Positions 10,537 to 22,243 of a DNA stretch of 64,000 nt are shown here, piece by piece. The notes under the pieces were generated by a model. It was not told the DNA's origin and did no database searches. It worked only from the letters and a program-made list of their open reading frames with translations. Source of the DNA: Nageia nagi (lineage: Eukaryota > Pinophyta); the NCBI GenBank assembly GCA_050084985.1, contig JBITNC010000001.1, positions 46,500,001 to 46,564,000 on the forward strand. The letters are read 5' to 3'. The translations under genes were made by a program, and so were the position numbers. How positions within the stretch are numbered: position 1 is the stretch's first letter; each line of letters begins with the position of its first letter.

Positions 10537-12000
10537 CATAAGCATTAATATGATCATAATAAATGATTTAATTATTTCTAAATTAGAAATGTTGTCATTT
10601 GTCAAATATGAGAAAAGATATATACTTCTTTAAGTAAAAGATTATTTTTTTCTAACCAAACAAGTATGTATGTGGTGATAGCAATGCATATAATCTAAAT
10701 ATAAAAGTAATAAATTCTTAAAAAATAAAATATTTTCTTGGCAAATACCTGAGTGTATTCCCCTAGGTGATTCATTCAAAATCAAATATGTAAACTACCC
10801 CAATGCTAACACTACTAATAAAACCAATGTTGATCATCATAAAACAAATCCAACTAATCCTTTGCTACCATTAGCTAGATATTGTACTTTTGATTGATAT
10901 CTAACTAAAACTCATCTCAATTGATACTAAAGAAAATCACTGAATTGATTTGAATCAAACTAAAAAATTTAGTACCAATGTTGGTCGCAATGTTCATGCT
11001 AGTTCCTGATATGCTCCCAATGATAGTGATGGGATAATTACACATTTTGATATTGCACTTTTTTTCATTTGATCCTTTAAGTCATACTATTATTTCTAAA
11101 CTCAATTTTTAAAAATTGACACTAAATCAAAAACAAAAATTTTGAACTAACATTGATTTCTCGATCCATACATGACAAAACTTTTAACTAATTCTCATGT
11201 TAAATCCAAAAATTAGCATATATTTGGTGCAACATATATATGATTCTAAACATATCAAAGAGTTTATGACATCTCAAACTTAGTAATCTTTGGTCATGAT
11301 GATTTCAAAAATATTAATATACAAATCGACTTATGAACCATTTGTAAAGTCAAAGTATTAGTAGAGAAACCATAAAAACATGTTCATTATCTCAAAAATG
11401 TACATGCATACATAATTTTTTCTAAAAAGAAAAACATACCCAAATTCACTCCATATACTTGTTATACCAATTTGATCCTAACATCTATGCTCTAAATCTT
11501 TCTAATATGAAATTTCTGATTTGTATTATTGATTTCACCATAAAATACGTTTAATAACTTTTACATATTTTTACAAACTTGAACAAACATGGATGACTTG
11601 AATAAACTTATACAATGTGACCAAAATGATATGTAGACATGAAGTCATTATAAAGTGATGGTTAATTTTGTCCCCAAATAATAAAGGGTTAAAGAACAAA
11701 AGTGAAGGCTAATTATTCCCCCAACCTACAAAGGTGAAAAGAACACAAAGGAAGGTTAATTATGCCCCCAACCTACAAAAAGAAAATAAACATGAAATGA
11801 AATATGTAATCCTAAGTTATATGAAAATGCATTCCTAACCTATACGAGGTCCAAAATTAAACAATATCATGTAATATAAGATAAATTACTTTGCATTTCT
11901 TGACATATTGCTTTATCAACCTTAATTGATATTTTGTCTCCAAATATTCATGTAACTTCTTGATGATGGATGGTGAATATGGATTAGTTCACCTTATCAA
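10537..12000. other. Unassigned A+T-rich DNA
   Basis: No supported gene was found. A short imperfect duplication of about 55 bp is visible around 11670-11790, where the string attatgcccccaacctacaaa recurs with small changes. Otherwise I see only decayed A+T-rich sequence with dispersed stops in every frame. Confidence 0.5.
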
Positions 12001-13261
12001 ATGAAGTAATTATTATCTTTCTTGATTGAGGTACATTTGTACTAGTAAATCAGTTAATGCATCATCATCTTCAACAACTCATTAGAAATATCATCATTAG
12101 TATTTTCAACATCCTCATTATTTATATCATTAGCATTATTAAACTTATATAGAAGCTTTTTTTTCATTTTCAATAAAAAAATAATTACTAAATTAAGTAA
12201 TTTTTCCAATTTCAAAGAGTTTATGCAATTTTTTTCTTCATTCTAATGCATCCATTAGTTAAATGACCTTTAAATTTATGATATAAGAAAAACTTTTCCT
12301 CTTTATACCAACTAGAGTTTCTTTTGGTTGCATCATATTCCTTTCCCTTTTTGGGATTTATCAATCCTTTTTCTAAGAAAGGTTTAAATATTTTTGTAGG
12401 ATCCATTGATAATTTACAAAAAGATTTATCTTTTACCTTTACTTCACTTATAAAAATATTAGTATTAGAACAAAAAGTACAATATTCATCTTTGGAACAT
12501 GAGGGTGAATTTTTTAGATGAGTGCAAATGTTGGTGTTTATCATTCACAATAAAATCATCCAAATTATATTCATCACTAACCAAAGCATATAAATATTTA
12601 GCTACTTAGATGCATCATATTTATCCTTCTTACTCTTTAGATATTCAATAAAATAATAAAAATAACTAGTTCTAATTAGGCATATTATGAAGCATTTTAA
12701 TACATGTGTATCTTGTTTAAAACAAAATTATATCAATATCTTCACTAGAAATAACATTGTCCATAGCATAAAGAAATTCAACAAAATCATCTTTAGTTGG
12801 TAAAATAGTATATTAAAAATAAGAATCACATTATCATGACTAGTATCATTATCCAAAATATCATCATTAATCATAACATCTTGACTATCACTATCATTTG
12901 ATTTACTAGTAATATCTCCAATAGAAGAATCAACAATAGTTATATTATCATTTTGGGAAATACTAGTATGTTGTTTTAGAGAAATGACATGATAATTATT
13001 TAAAGTAATATTTCCTTTAGCCATATCATGATCAACATATTCCTTAGTAATATCATCATCATGCATAATTTTTTCAAGTATGTTACTTATCTCATGAATC
13101 CCCTTATATTTGACATTTGTAGTAGTCATATAATTATGGCCAAATATAGCATATAATATGATACATAAGATACTATACATAATTCTATTCATGTCATAAA
13201 TATTAGTATAATAATACATAGAGAAAAAATTATATGACAAAGCATGATATATAATATGCAA
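12001..13261 (-). pseudogene. Gag-like remnant of another Ty3/gypsy element
   Basis: Two open minus-strand segments, 12728-13261 and 12221-12544, appear to be parts of one broken protein. The upstream one is rich in Asp, Asn and Ser (DSSIGDITSKSNDSD). The downstream one ends with WYKEEKFFLYHKFKGHLTNGC, which resembles the nucleocapsid region of Tat-type Gag (C..H...GH.T..C), with the first cysteine replaced by tyrosine. Between them the frame is broken near 12760-12720. A downstream 12000-12220 stretch still reads as an acidic, Asp/Asn-rich tail. No protease or RT follows, so this is only a fragment. Host origin cannot be excluded. Confidence 0.5.
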
Positions 13262-14030
13262 TAATATACAAAATAACTTAAAATAATAATATGAAATACT
13301 TGAATAATTAAATAATGTACAAATAAAATATTCAAATTATTGGATCAGAACTAATGGCAAATAAACCTAAAAAGATAAGAGATTTGGAGGAGATAAATAC
13401 TTGTTAACTTACCTATATGTCAACAAGATATGCATATAGGAACTTATTATTGATAGATTATCTTGATATGCGAACACCACACCAACAATAGACATGAAAA
13501 TTAATGCGAGCATGCATGGGAGCATAGACATTAAGCTCACAAATAATAGAATAGACTCTAGAAAGAGTGAAAATGCTAAGATTCCAATTGGCAAAGTCTA
13601 CACCCAAGACCTAAATAATAATATAATAAATGACAAGCCTAGTCTAGCATATAATAGCAAATTAAAGAATGATAGTGCTCATATGATAATCAAATCTCTA
13701 TCCCAATAGATGAAGTTGAAAAACATCTTGGAAGAAAATAAGCATGGACATATCAAGAAGAGACATGATATAAAGCCATGTGTGGTCTTTCCCCTCTTAT
13801 AGGAAAGTACACTTCTCCATAGAACACCTTGAGGCTAGTATCGATGCTAGGGTACCTACATGAATAGAAAGACACCATATGAGTAATATTCCATAATGGG
13901 CTAGTACAACATATATTCATATAAATGATATAATATAATATTGATGCAATAGAATACCTAAGAGGCTATACCTTAGGAGGACCAAAATTAATTGTCAATA
14001 TCTTCTTAGTAGAAATACGTGGGGTTGGAT
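13262..14030 (-). repeat. LTR-like sequence next to the gypsy gag remnant
   Basis: The arrangement resembles Tat A and B LTRs in places (for example aaatacttgttaacttacct, compare aaatacttgtgtgttcttacc at 17660 in Tat B's LTR, and tcttgatatgcgaacaccac compare tgatgtgcaaacccc). It sits on the 5' side of the gag remnant, where a 5' LTR would be expected. No second copy was found in the window and its ends could not be set, so this is a tentative call. Confidence 0.4.
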
Positions 14031-14846
14031 TAGGGTATGTGCAAGAAGATGGGTCCACTTTATGGCCAAAAAGTAGATGATTTTTATTTGATTTTCAGGT
14101 TGGTTACAATTGATATCAAAATTTGAAGCACTTAGAGATGAAATATTGAAGAGGTCACTTAAGAAAAAATGTAGTGCTCAAAGTTTAGTTTTCAAATATA
14201 TAATTTATTCTAATATCCATATGATAGAAACTAAATTTTAATAGGCATTTATAAAAACCATTTTTTTTTTAAATTTATTATTTTAGGATCATACCTTTAA
14301 TTGTTGGGCCAACATAATTTTGCCTAAATTAAAGTATTTTTAAAAATATTTTTGGAAAGAGATAGTAAATGCATTGGAGAATGTTGAGAATGTTTTTTCA
14401 TAATTTTTTGATGAATTTTTTGATAATTTTTATTTTTTTGGATTTTTTTTTAATTTAGTAGAGAATTATGCGTAGAATGTTGACATATAATTTTTTTATA
14501 ATTCTAAAAAAAAATTATTAAATAAATAAGATAACCTACTTTTTCAAGTTTATGGATAAGTTTGATTGAAAATTAATTTAAAAATAGAAAATATAATTCA
14601 ATTATAAAAAAAAAATTACATATTTGAAATCTACACTCACTCATCTATAATGGGTTTTAATTTTGTAAAAAATTCTATAAAATACTCTATCAAATACATG
14701 TCAAAACTCGAGTTTCTCCATTATCAAATGATAAGAACTTGTATGTCCATGTCCAAGCTAAAGATTTGCCTTACCATGCCTCACCCAAGACAAAAACTAA
14801 GGAAAAATTGAAGGGAGGAGGATTTTAAATTAAAAAAAGGAATTCC

Positions 14847-14935
14847 ATTTCAAAATGAGATCTTGATAGTATTAGGATCCTATTTCAAAATGGGATCTTA
14901 ATAGTATTAGGATCCTATTTTGAAATGGGATCATG
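14847..14935. repeat. 35-bp tandem repeat with inverted third part
   Basis: Copies at 14847-14880 and 14882-14915 share atttcaaaatg.gatctt.a and tagtattaggatcc. The following attttgaaatgggatc is partly the inverted complement of the same unit, so a hairpin could form. Confidence 0.75.
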
Positions 14936-14995
14936 TTTTAAAAGGGTATCATGATCTTATTTAAAATGAGATCCCATTTTATTTATTATCAACAT

Positions 14996-15067
14996 GCACC
15001 CTTCCCCTCCTTCTCTACCTCCCCCATATCCACCTCACTCTCTCCCCCCCTCCCTCTCCCTCTCTCA
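14996..15067 (+). repeat. Pyrimidine-rich tract
   Basis: About 70 bases are almost entirely C and T on the plus strand, with several C runs (for example ctccccccctccctctccc). It is a low-complexity sequence without further assigned role. Confidence 0.8.
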
Positions 15068-15231
15068 TCACCATCTTATTTTATTTATTAAAATGTGTTT
15101 GATTTGTTTTAAATGATAATGCCAAAGAATCATTTTGAAGGCATTCTCAAAACTTATTTTGTATATAGTTTTAATGTAGTATTATTCCTTGACTTATTTC
15201 TCTTTTTCATGTTAAGAGAATGTGTACCTTT

Positions 15232-15430
15232 TGTATTGTTATTCTATGTGACGAGCATCAAATGGGACGAAGGAGAAGGTGTCCTAAGCGCATGATCTAT
15301 GTATGTTGGTTAATATTTTGATTTGTGTATTTAATGCTTCAAATGATTATAGGGAAATTGATAATATTATGATGCAAGTTCTCTTAAAGGAAAATATTAA
15401 AGGATGAAGTGAGTAGGTATATTGTAGTCA
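15232..15430 (+). repeat. Direct repeat, copy 1 of 2
   Basis: This segment recurs at 16110-16310 in the same orientation. Shared landmarks are gagcatcaaatg / gaacatcaaatg, catgatctatgta, aatattttgatttgt, attatagggaaa and attaaaggatgaagtga. The spacing between starts is about 880 bp. Confidence 0.8.
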
Positions 15431-16109
15431 CAACTAAATTGATGTAGATAACATGAATCTTAGATTTTTGATATCCTAAAAATGCTCTTGAAAGTTTGTG
15501 TTTTGAGAGAGCTTGAAAATTTCAATAAATACCTGAGGTGATTTTTGAGCCAAATGTAGATCTCAATTATGATTTAGATGATAAGGAGGAAAAATTAAAA
15601 GGAAATGATCAAGGTTCGCTCAAGTCTATCCTTTTTTAAATATTTTAGTTTTTCTTGGATTATCTATTTGTAAACTAATTTGATGAAATATTTTATTTAT
15701 TATACATATACATGTTCTACCCCATGAAATAATTTAAAGAGAGGGTGGGGTAGTGCCCATAAAACCTTAGGTAAGACTTGGGATAATAATCAAATTATAT
15801 CCCAATATTTACTAGCATTCACAACACCCTAGCATTTAGTTTAGAATGAGTATTTTGAATTCTACTTGAAGGAGGTATGGTACCAAAGCATCAAGGGTGA
15901 GAGAATAGGCAACATCCTTCATCATATTGATCTCTTGACTGATATGAGTATCATTCCCCAAACATAGAGAGTATGTTATGTAATAGTATTAAGAGAATTA
16001 TATAGCATTGTGATATCAGTTTAAGATTTGGATATTCTAACTTTGATGTCAATTTTTAAATCTTAAGTTGATTTTCAATAACAAATTTCTTCCAACCATT
16101 CAGAATGCC

Positions 16110-16310
16110 TATATTATTATTCTTTGTGATGAACATCAAATGCAAGAAAAGAGAAGGTATCTTACATGCATGATCTATGTACCTCAGTTAATATTTTGAT
16201 TTGTATATATTTAATTCTTTGAATAATTATAGGGAAACTAATTATACTATCGATGCGAGTTATCTTTTAGGAAAAGATTAAAGGATGAAGTGAATATGTA
16301 TATTGCAGCT
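16110..16310 (+). repeat. Direct repeat, copy 2 of 2
   Basis: Partner of 15232-15430. The pair could be the LTRs of a very small non-autonomous element (TRIM-like) or a simple segmental duplication. Clear TG...CA ends and a PBS were not found, so I leave the type open. Confidence 0.75.
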
Positions 16311-17440
16311 TCATTATACCATTTTATCCTCTAACACATTAACAATATTTTTCCTTTTATGAGGAAGCCATATACAAAAGAAGGAATTGGAAATGTACTA
16401 CAATCCAATCTAGATAAATAAAGATATGATAAAAAAGAAAAATCTTAACGACATTTTTCTAATATGTTAATCATTGTGAGATGAAGTAAGGAAGAACTAT
16501 TTTATAAGCTTAACTAAATGACAAATGCAAACTTCCCTAACTTATGTGATCTGCTAGAGTTCATCTTTTTCAATTATCTTGGGGCCTCCAAAATCATGTA
16601 CATATATGAAAACCCACAAAAATTAAATTGTAACAAACTTTGTTTCTACATTAAGTTCTTTATGGGTGTCATTTCTATAGGAATGAGTAGGAAGGATATA
16701 TATCATTATTTTTCTTTTCCACTATGTTTAAAGATTTGAATAAGAAAATGAATATCCAAAACATATCTAAAGATAAGAATATATTGAAATTGTATTAAAT
16801 GATGGGATATTCAAGTCTTCTTAGTCATCTTTCAAATATGTAAAATTACCATAATAACATAATATAATATCCCCTAATGATATGATCTTCTTTTCAAAGT
16901 GTGAAGAAGTCTATTGCAAACTAAAATCGACTGTGTAAACTATATTATATTCAAAACTATGTTAGTACCTAACCTTATCAATAGATACAAATCCTTTTTT
17001 TCACAAGCCCTAAATGCCCATACTCATTTTCATGCTTGTAAGAAACCCAAATACATATTGATCTTTAGATTTCATCAACACTTCAATTCTCTCTATTAAT
17101 GGTGGTGAGCATTATTTTGACTTCATATCTAGGACCTACCTCTATAGAAAGTGGATTTTAATGATGAAGAATTCTATCAATTACATAGGAATGTTGAATT
17201 CAGGTTGTGTGCAATAATTCATTCCATTTTTTCATAAGTCCCAAATTCCCATTCCCATTTTCATATTCTACTATCACCACTCTACAATCTACTAGCTAAT
17301 ATTGTCATAGAACTCAATACAAGACCAATTACATATATTATACATTTAAGGTTTAGGGTTTACATATAATATATGTTTGAAATTAGACTCCATTTTAGGA
17401 AGCTTCCTATAATCCAAACCATTCTCAAATGTAACATAAT

Positions 17441-18256
17441 TATTGATATGTATTTTGGTATACCTAGTGTTTTGGACTAAATAAACTAAATACACATAAA
17501 TATTTAGGTATATAATATCTAAGCTATTTAAATCAAATAAACATAAATGAATAATATGGAATAAAGAGTATAAAAGTGTAATATTAGAACCATGAATTAT
17601 ATCAATGTCAAGATATAAAATTAATACACATGCTAAAGAGATGGAATCAATTGTAAGATAAATACTTGTGTGTTCTTACCTATGTCAAGGTTGAATCCAT
17701 GTAGGACAAACTTATCTAAGATAAGTGAACTTGATGTGCAAACCCCATAAATAACAATAAAAAGGATCTCAACATGGGCACTAGGTTCCAAGAGCTTACC
17801 ACGAGTGCATACTTCAATGTGGGTGCTAGCATTCGAGAGGAATGAGGTATGCTAAGAAGAATCAGTAATAGCATATGTGTGGACAAGTCAAACCAAGTAT
17901 ATGATTGCAAATATGGATGATAGATATTTTCTTAAGTGATACTAAGATTCTAATATTAATAGGTAGTATTTAAAAACACCCAAGTATAGGGTATCAATTA
18001 TTGATATGTAATCTTGACATGCTTTCCCTAGGTTAGAGATACTTACATTTATATCAGGCATGGTATCACCATTTGATCCCTTGTATGAAGGTTGAAGCCA
18101 TCCTGGTGTTCCCAACATAAAAATAAGAACACAACTTGAGAAATATATGATAATAAGGTAAAATATGATTGAAATGTGATTAAGTATGATTAAACATGTA
18201 TGTAATGGTTCACCTAAATGGGACTATGTTAAGGGGATTACTTTTAGGTGTTAATA
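17441..18256 (-). repeat. 3' LTR of Tat B (816 bp)
   Basis: It aligns with 9707-10536 and 63470-64000. On the minus strand it begins TATTAACACC (mutated TG) after a polypurine tract. The other side ends near the tattgatatg boundary at 17441. The outer five bases are ataat; the partner at the 5' LTR is outside the window. Confidence 0.9.
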
Positions 18257-18272
18257 GATGACCCCCTTTGTA
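18257..18272 (-). other. Polypurine tract of Tat B
   Basis: The minus strand reads ACAAAGGGGGTCATC directly before the 3' LTR, the expected site of plus-strand priming. Confidence 0.65.
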
Positions 18273-19699
18273 AGTATAATGAGAATAAACTTTGAATTGA
18301 CATTATGCTTGCAAAGTAAGTAAAGTTAAAGAGAATAAAAATTTGATACTTCCCTAGTTTAGTTGTAGAACTATCTAAATCATCAAGTAATGATGATGTA
18401 TATTGCCCCCTATTTATCATGGTTGTAAGATGTAATTGCTTGCATGAAGTATAATAAACCAAGAGCAAAGAATAACCTTAAAATGAGAGAGACAAAATAC
18501 CAAATATTTAAGCATATATATGATGGTTAAATCATAAAAGATATAGCAATGATTATAAGAGTAAATCATTATAATATTTCACCATAAATGATATAGAAAT
18601 AATGAAGCAAGGATGAAATTAACATAATATGCATACATCATATTGAAAATACCGAATAAAGATATAATCAATATTTCATTCTTACATGTATACATACAAG
18701 ATCATGATAAATGTGTTTCCACATCATCGAGGTACATGCCTCATTCCTACATGGAATGCATACAAATAGAACCATATATGTCAACATCATTATGAGTTAC
18801 ATGCCTCATTCCTAGATGCAACATATGAACTAGCATGGTGATGGTTAGTTAAGAATCAACCAATAAAGGTGAATCAAATATGATAATGGAGGCTAGTTAA
18901 GACCCAACTGATAAAGGTGACTATGAGAGATATGCCATACATCATCATGAGGTACATGCTCCATTCTAAGATGTGATATAAAGGAGATGGTTAGTTGAGA
19001 CCCAATTAACAAAGGTGACTAAAAGATGATTGATATATTTTACAACCATGCATGATTATAGTACCAGCGATAATATGACTATTATATTTATCATTAGTTT
19101 AAACCCAATCACAAAACTAACCCAAGAAAATGATTGGTTTAATACCAACTAAGTGATCATAAAATAGTGATGGTTATTTAATGTACATGTAATAAGGACA
19201 TGATGTATAAAGTAGATGAATGAGAATGATATAAGTGAATTACCAAAATGTATGTGAAGGTAAGAGAGTAGGGAATAATAATTGTACTTACCTTTAATGA
19301 ACTATGTAATTTGATGTAGGAACTCTAATATGGATGTTGATGATAGTGTGGGTGAGTAAAGTAGCATGGGAACTTAGCCTCATAATGATTCTGGTCTTGA
19401 AATTATTTTGGTGCTAAAGTGTAATTATTCTAAGATATTTGATTTATGTATGATGTATGAGAATTAAGCTGAATTTCCCAAGGCATTGTTTGTATGATTT
19501 ACTGAATGTATATCATTGATTTGTATAGGACAATTGATTAACCTTGACTTGATGTTACCACATGTCCTACCTTACCTAAGTGTAATACCTAATTCATGTG
19601 ATTTTCTTTGTTATGTGAAATGTATGAATAATGGTAGCATGAGCATTAGGATGAATGTGAAAAACTCTATATTGGAATGATGATTGTTATAACATGTGT
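18273..19699 (-). other. 3' non-coding region of Tat B with degenerate repeats
   Basis: About 1.4 kb lies between integrase and the 3' LTR. No gene is seen. At 18720-19020 two short motifs recur three times each: gaggtacatgcctcattc with variants (18727, 18792, 18953) and ggttagttaagacccaac followed by aaaggtgac (18845, 18893, 18977). Long 3' regions with degenerate tandem repeats are common in Tat/Ogre elements. Confidence 0.65.
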
Positions 19700-20508
19700 G
19701 ACAAGCTTCTCTTATGCATAAAAGAGCTTGAGGTGATTTGCATTGGTTGAAAATTTATCCCTTTTTCCATAAACTATTGCCAATCTATATGTATTATTTG
19801 AATATTTTATTTTGATAATGTATGGACCAATCCAATTTATGTTAAAATTACTCTTGTATTATTTTTTAGCCTATGATTTATGATGATTCTCTTTGAGTAC
19901 TAGATCACCCACTTGGAATTCACTTGGCATAATATTGTTTCCATATTATTTCTTAACTCTTCTCTAATAAACTCTAAGATGTTCTAATGAATAGATTCAT
20001 TTTTCATCTAATCCTTCTAGCTACCTCAATCTTACTTTTCATTGCTCTTCCAAATTAATGATGCCTTTTAGAGAAACCCTCAATGATGGTATTTCTATTT
20101 CCAACTATAGGACTACCTCATCTCCATAGACTAATAAAACTAGTGTGCAACCTATAGCTTATTTCATGATTGTTATGTATGCTCAAAGCACATATATGAT
20201 TTGTGAATGCCAATCTCTATGAGTTGCTTGATTGTACTGTAAAAAATGTTAATAATTAGTTTGTTGGTAGCTTATACTTATCCATTTCCTTGCAAATAAT
20301 ATATTGATGAAAATCTTTACTTGATTTTGAATCCCTTACAAAATTCCCTTACTAGTTTACTTTTTGAAATTCTTTCCATTATCCATGATTACATGATATG
20401 AATACCTAATCTTGCTATGTTATTTTCAATCATGAATTTCATAATTTGAGGACTTTTAGATGATCTCAATGTTATAACTTCTACCCATTTTGTAAAGTAT
20501 TCATTAGT
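19700..20508 (-). pseudogene. Integrase of Tat B, C-terminal half
   Basis: Immediately left of copia B the minus strand reads NEYFTKWVEV, the start of the catalytic core between the first and second catalytic aspartates. Downstream are an RFSSIYY..GNG block near 20300 that belongs to the catalytic glutamate region, and a C-terminal domain FQVGDLVLKENHH, then NWIGPYIIK and HLKLFYA ending near 19700. That is the usual GPY/F-type tail of Ty3/gypsy integrases. The N-terminal half lies at 47518-47960 on the other side of copia B. Multiple stops are present. Confidence 0.88.
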
Positions 20509-21183
20509 TATTGAAGTGGATCCTGATTCCTAAGTTCAATTTAAGTTTTCTCATGTTTATATGATAATTATTTAGTATAGGAATGACTGATCTAATCCAT
20601 TATGGAGGCCATGATATCAAATTTTTTAGATGCTAAGCAATTGGTAGATTGGAATTAGCCTAATTTTGAATAGTTAGAAAGTGTTACAACTAATTTTTGT
20701 AGTCATATGCTACTTCCAAAATGTTATGAATACATTTCAAGTGATTTTGCATATGTGGAGAACATGTACAAGAGTATTTTATCTTTTTCTTAGGCTATAT
20801 TGAGGATGCATATATTTATAAATTTATGAGGGATGTATTGGGTAAACAAAAATGAGTGCATATTATGTATTGATGTAAAATTGCTTTATGATTGTATTGT
20901 AAACATACAAGAGAGTGAGAGAATATTGGAAAAGGTTATGGTGAAGAGAAGGTGATAGCATGGTTATGCTATTGTTGTATCTCTTGGTAGCTTATAGAAG
21001 GAATTAAAAAAGATTAAAAGGCTTCTCTAGGAATGTATCCCAAAAGGATTGGGTAAATCTTGTTATATTCTCTTGTCCCAATTTATGATTTTCTTGTGTG
21101 TTTCTTATTTCTACAAGTTCTCATTTGATTTCAATAGCAATTAGGATTGTTAAGGGTGTATAGTGATACACAAGAATTCAACA
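20509..21183 (+). repeat. 5' LTR of copia B (675 bp)
   Basis: It starts tattgaagtgga and ends gaattcaaca. Long stretches match 46543-47512, for example the shared ttgtatctcttggta, agattaaaaggcttct and taagggtgtatagt. The likely start TG has become TA in both copies. Confidence 0.9.
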
Positions 21184-21185
21184 AT

Positions 21186-21198
21186 TAGTATCAGAGCC
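21186..21198 (+). other. Primer-binding site of copia B
   Basis: The sequence tagtatcagagcc two bases after the LTR is one change from the initiator-Met tRNA PBS tggtatcagagcc. Confidence 0.85.
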
Positions 21199-21257
21199 AA
21201 TTTCTTTTTGTTGGATACTTAACAATTCTTGTATAGTTCTTAGTTTGAGTGGGAGCT

Positions 21258-21985
21258 ATGGTAGAGGAAAGAAAAATCAATGTAAGAAACTTTTATGGTA
21301 ATAATTTCAAGTTATAGAAGATGCAAGTGGAGGAATACATGTATGAAAAGGACCTATATTTTCCTCTTTTAGGAAAGAAACCCTCTTTGAATACTCAATA
21401 ATGGGAGCTCCTTGATTGAAAAGAACTTGGGGGATGATCTAGTTGTGCTTAACAAGAACTATTGCTTTTAACATTTCTAAAGAAAAGACCACTAAGGGCC
21501 TCATGTATGTATTAAACAAGCTTTATGAGAATCTCTTAGCATCCAATAAGGTTTTTCTCATGAAGAAATTGTATATTCTTCAAATGTTAGAAAATGGATC
21601 TATGACAACCCACTTGAATAATTTTAACTCTCTTATCAATCAATTGGAGATAAAAGTGATTTTGTTCTTGTGCTCATTACCAAAAGGTTAGGAGAGCTTG
21701 GCTATGGTAATTAGTAATTATTTGATTAATGGGATCATTATATTTGATGATATAGTAAGTGTTTTCTTGATCCATGAGATGCAAAGGAAGAATTCAATCA
21801 ATTCATCAACTCATTACATTGATTATCATAGGGAAGAAGAGAACAATTAAAGAAGATATTTCTAGAGCTAAAGGAAAGGGAAAGGGAAAATGTTGGCATT
21901 GTGGGAGGAAAGGCACATCAAGAAAAGTTATTGGCTATATAAACAAGAAGAAGGAAGAGGTGAGAGCAATGAAGAATGTAGTTTG
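21258..21985 (+). pseudogene. Gag of copia B
   Basis: Translation from ATG at 21258 gives NNFKL and KMQVEEYMYEKDL, then LGKKPS, the usual N-terminal copia Gag landmarks. The open segment 21443-21691 continues with YENLLASNKVFLMKKLY and SMTTHLNNFNSLINQLE (UBN2-type Gag). The segment at 21774-21986 carries a zinc knuckle remnant, C-W-H-C-G-R-K-G-T, where the histidine and last cysteine are lost. It would bind element RNA and build particles, and could be packaged with help from a relative. There are stops and a frame change near 21690-21770. Confidence 0.85.
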
Positions 21986-22243
21986 ATGCAAGAAGCATTG
22001 ATATTCTCTTCTAAATGTGATTACGATAACTAGCAATTACTATAAATAGTGGGAGAAAGGAATGGACATGTATAGAGAGATGGGTATGACTATGTTCATT
22101 TTGTGTAGTTAAAAAATGGGTCACATAATGTGGGTATCATAAGTCACATTATGTGTATGTGTAGGATATTTGTTTATGCATAGTGTATGAATCTTATTAT
22201 GGATGATGATGGTATAATCATCATGATTATTTTGTGTTGGTAG
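21986..22243 (+). other. Post-gag part of copia B up to the Tat C insertion
   Basis: No protease or integrase sequence follows gag. The 258 bases contain stops in all frames and no recognised motif. The last five bases, ggtag, are the left target duplication of Tat C. Confidence 0.6.

Larger units (their letters stand above)
14031..17440. other. Unassigned A+T-rich DNA with short repeats
   Basis: No gene is supported. Local features listed separately are a 35-bp tandem repeat with a partial inverted copy (14847-14935), a pyrimidine-rich tract (14996-15067) and a 200-bp direct repeat pair (15232-15430 and 16110-16310). Short open segments such as 15113-15295 and 16518-16739 have no recognisable content and overlap these repeats. 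Confidence 0.5.

Noticed and set aside
12728-13261. A host gene with an N-terminal signal sequence (hydrophobic start of the 177-residue frame)
   Set aside because: The hydrophobic start comes from A+T-rich sequence. The recognisable part begins later (near MTTTNVKYKG), and the downstream motif is Gag-like.
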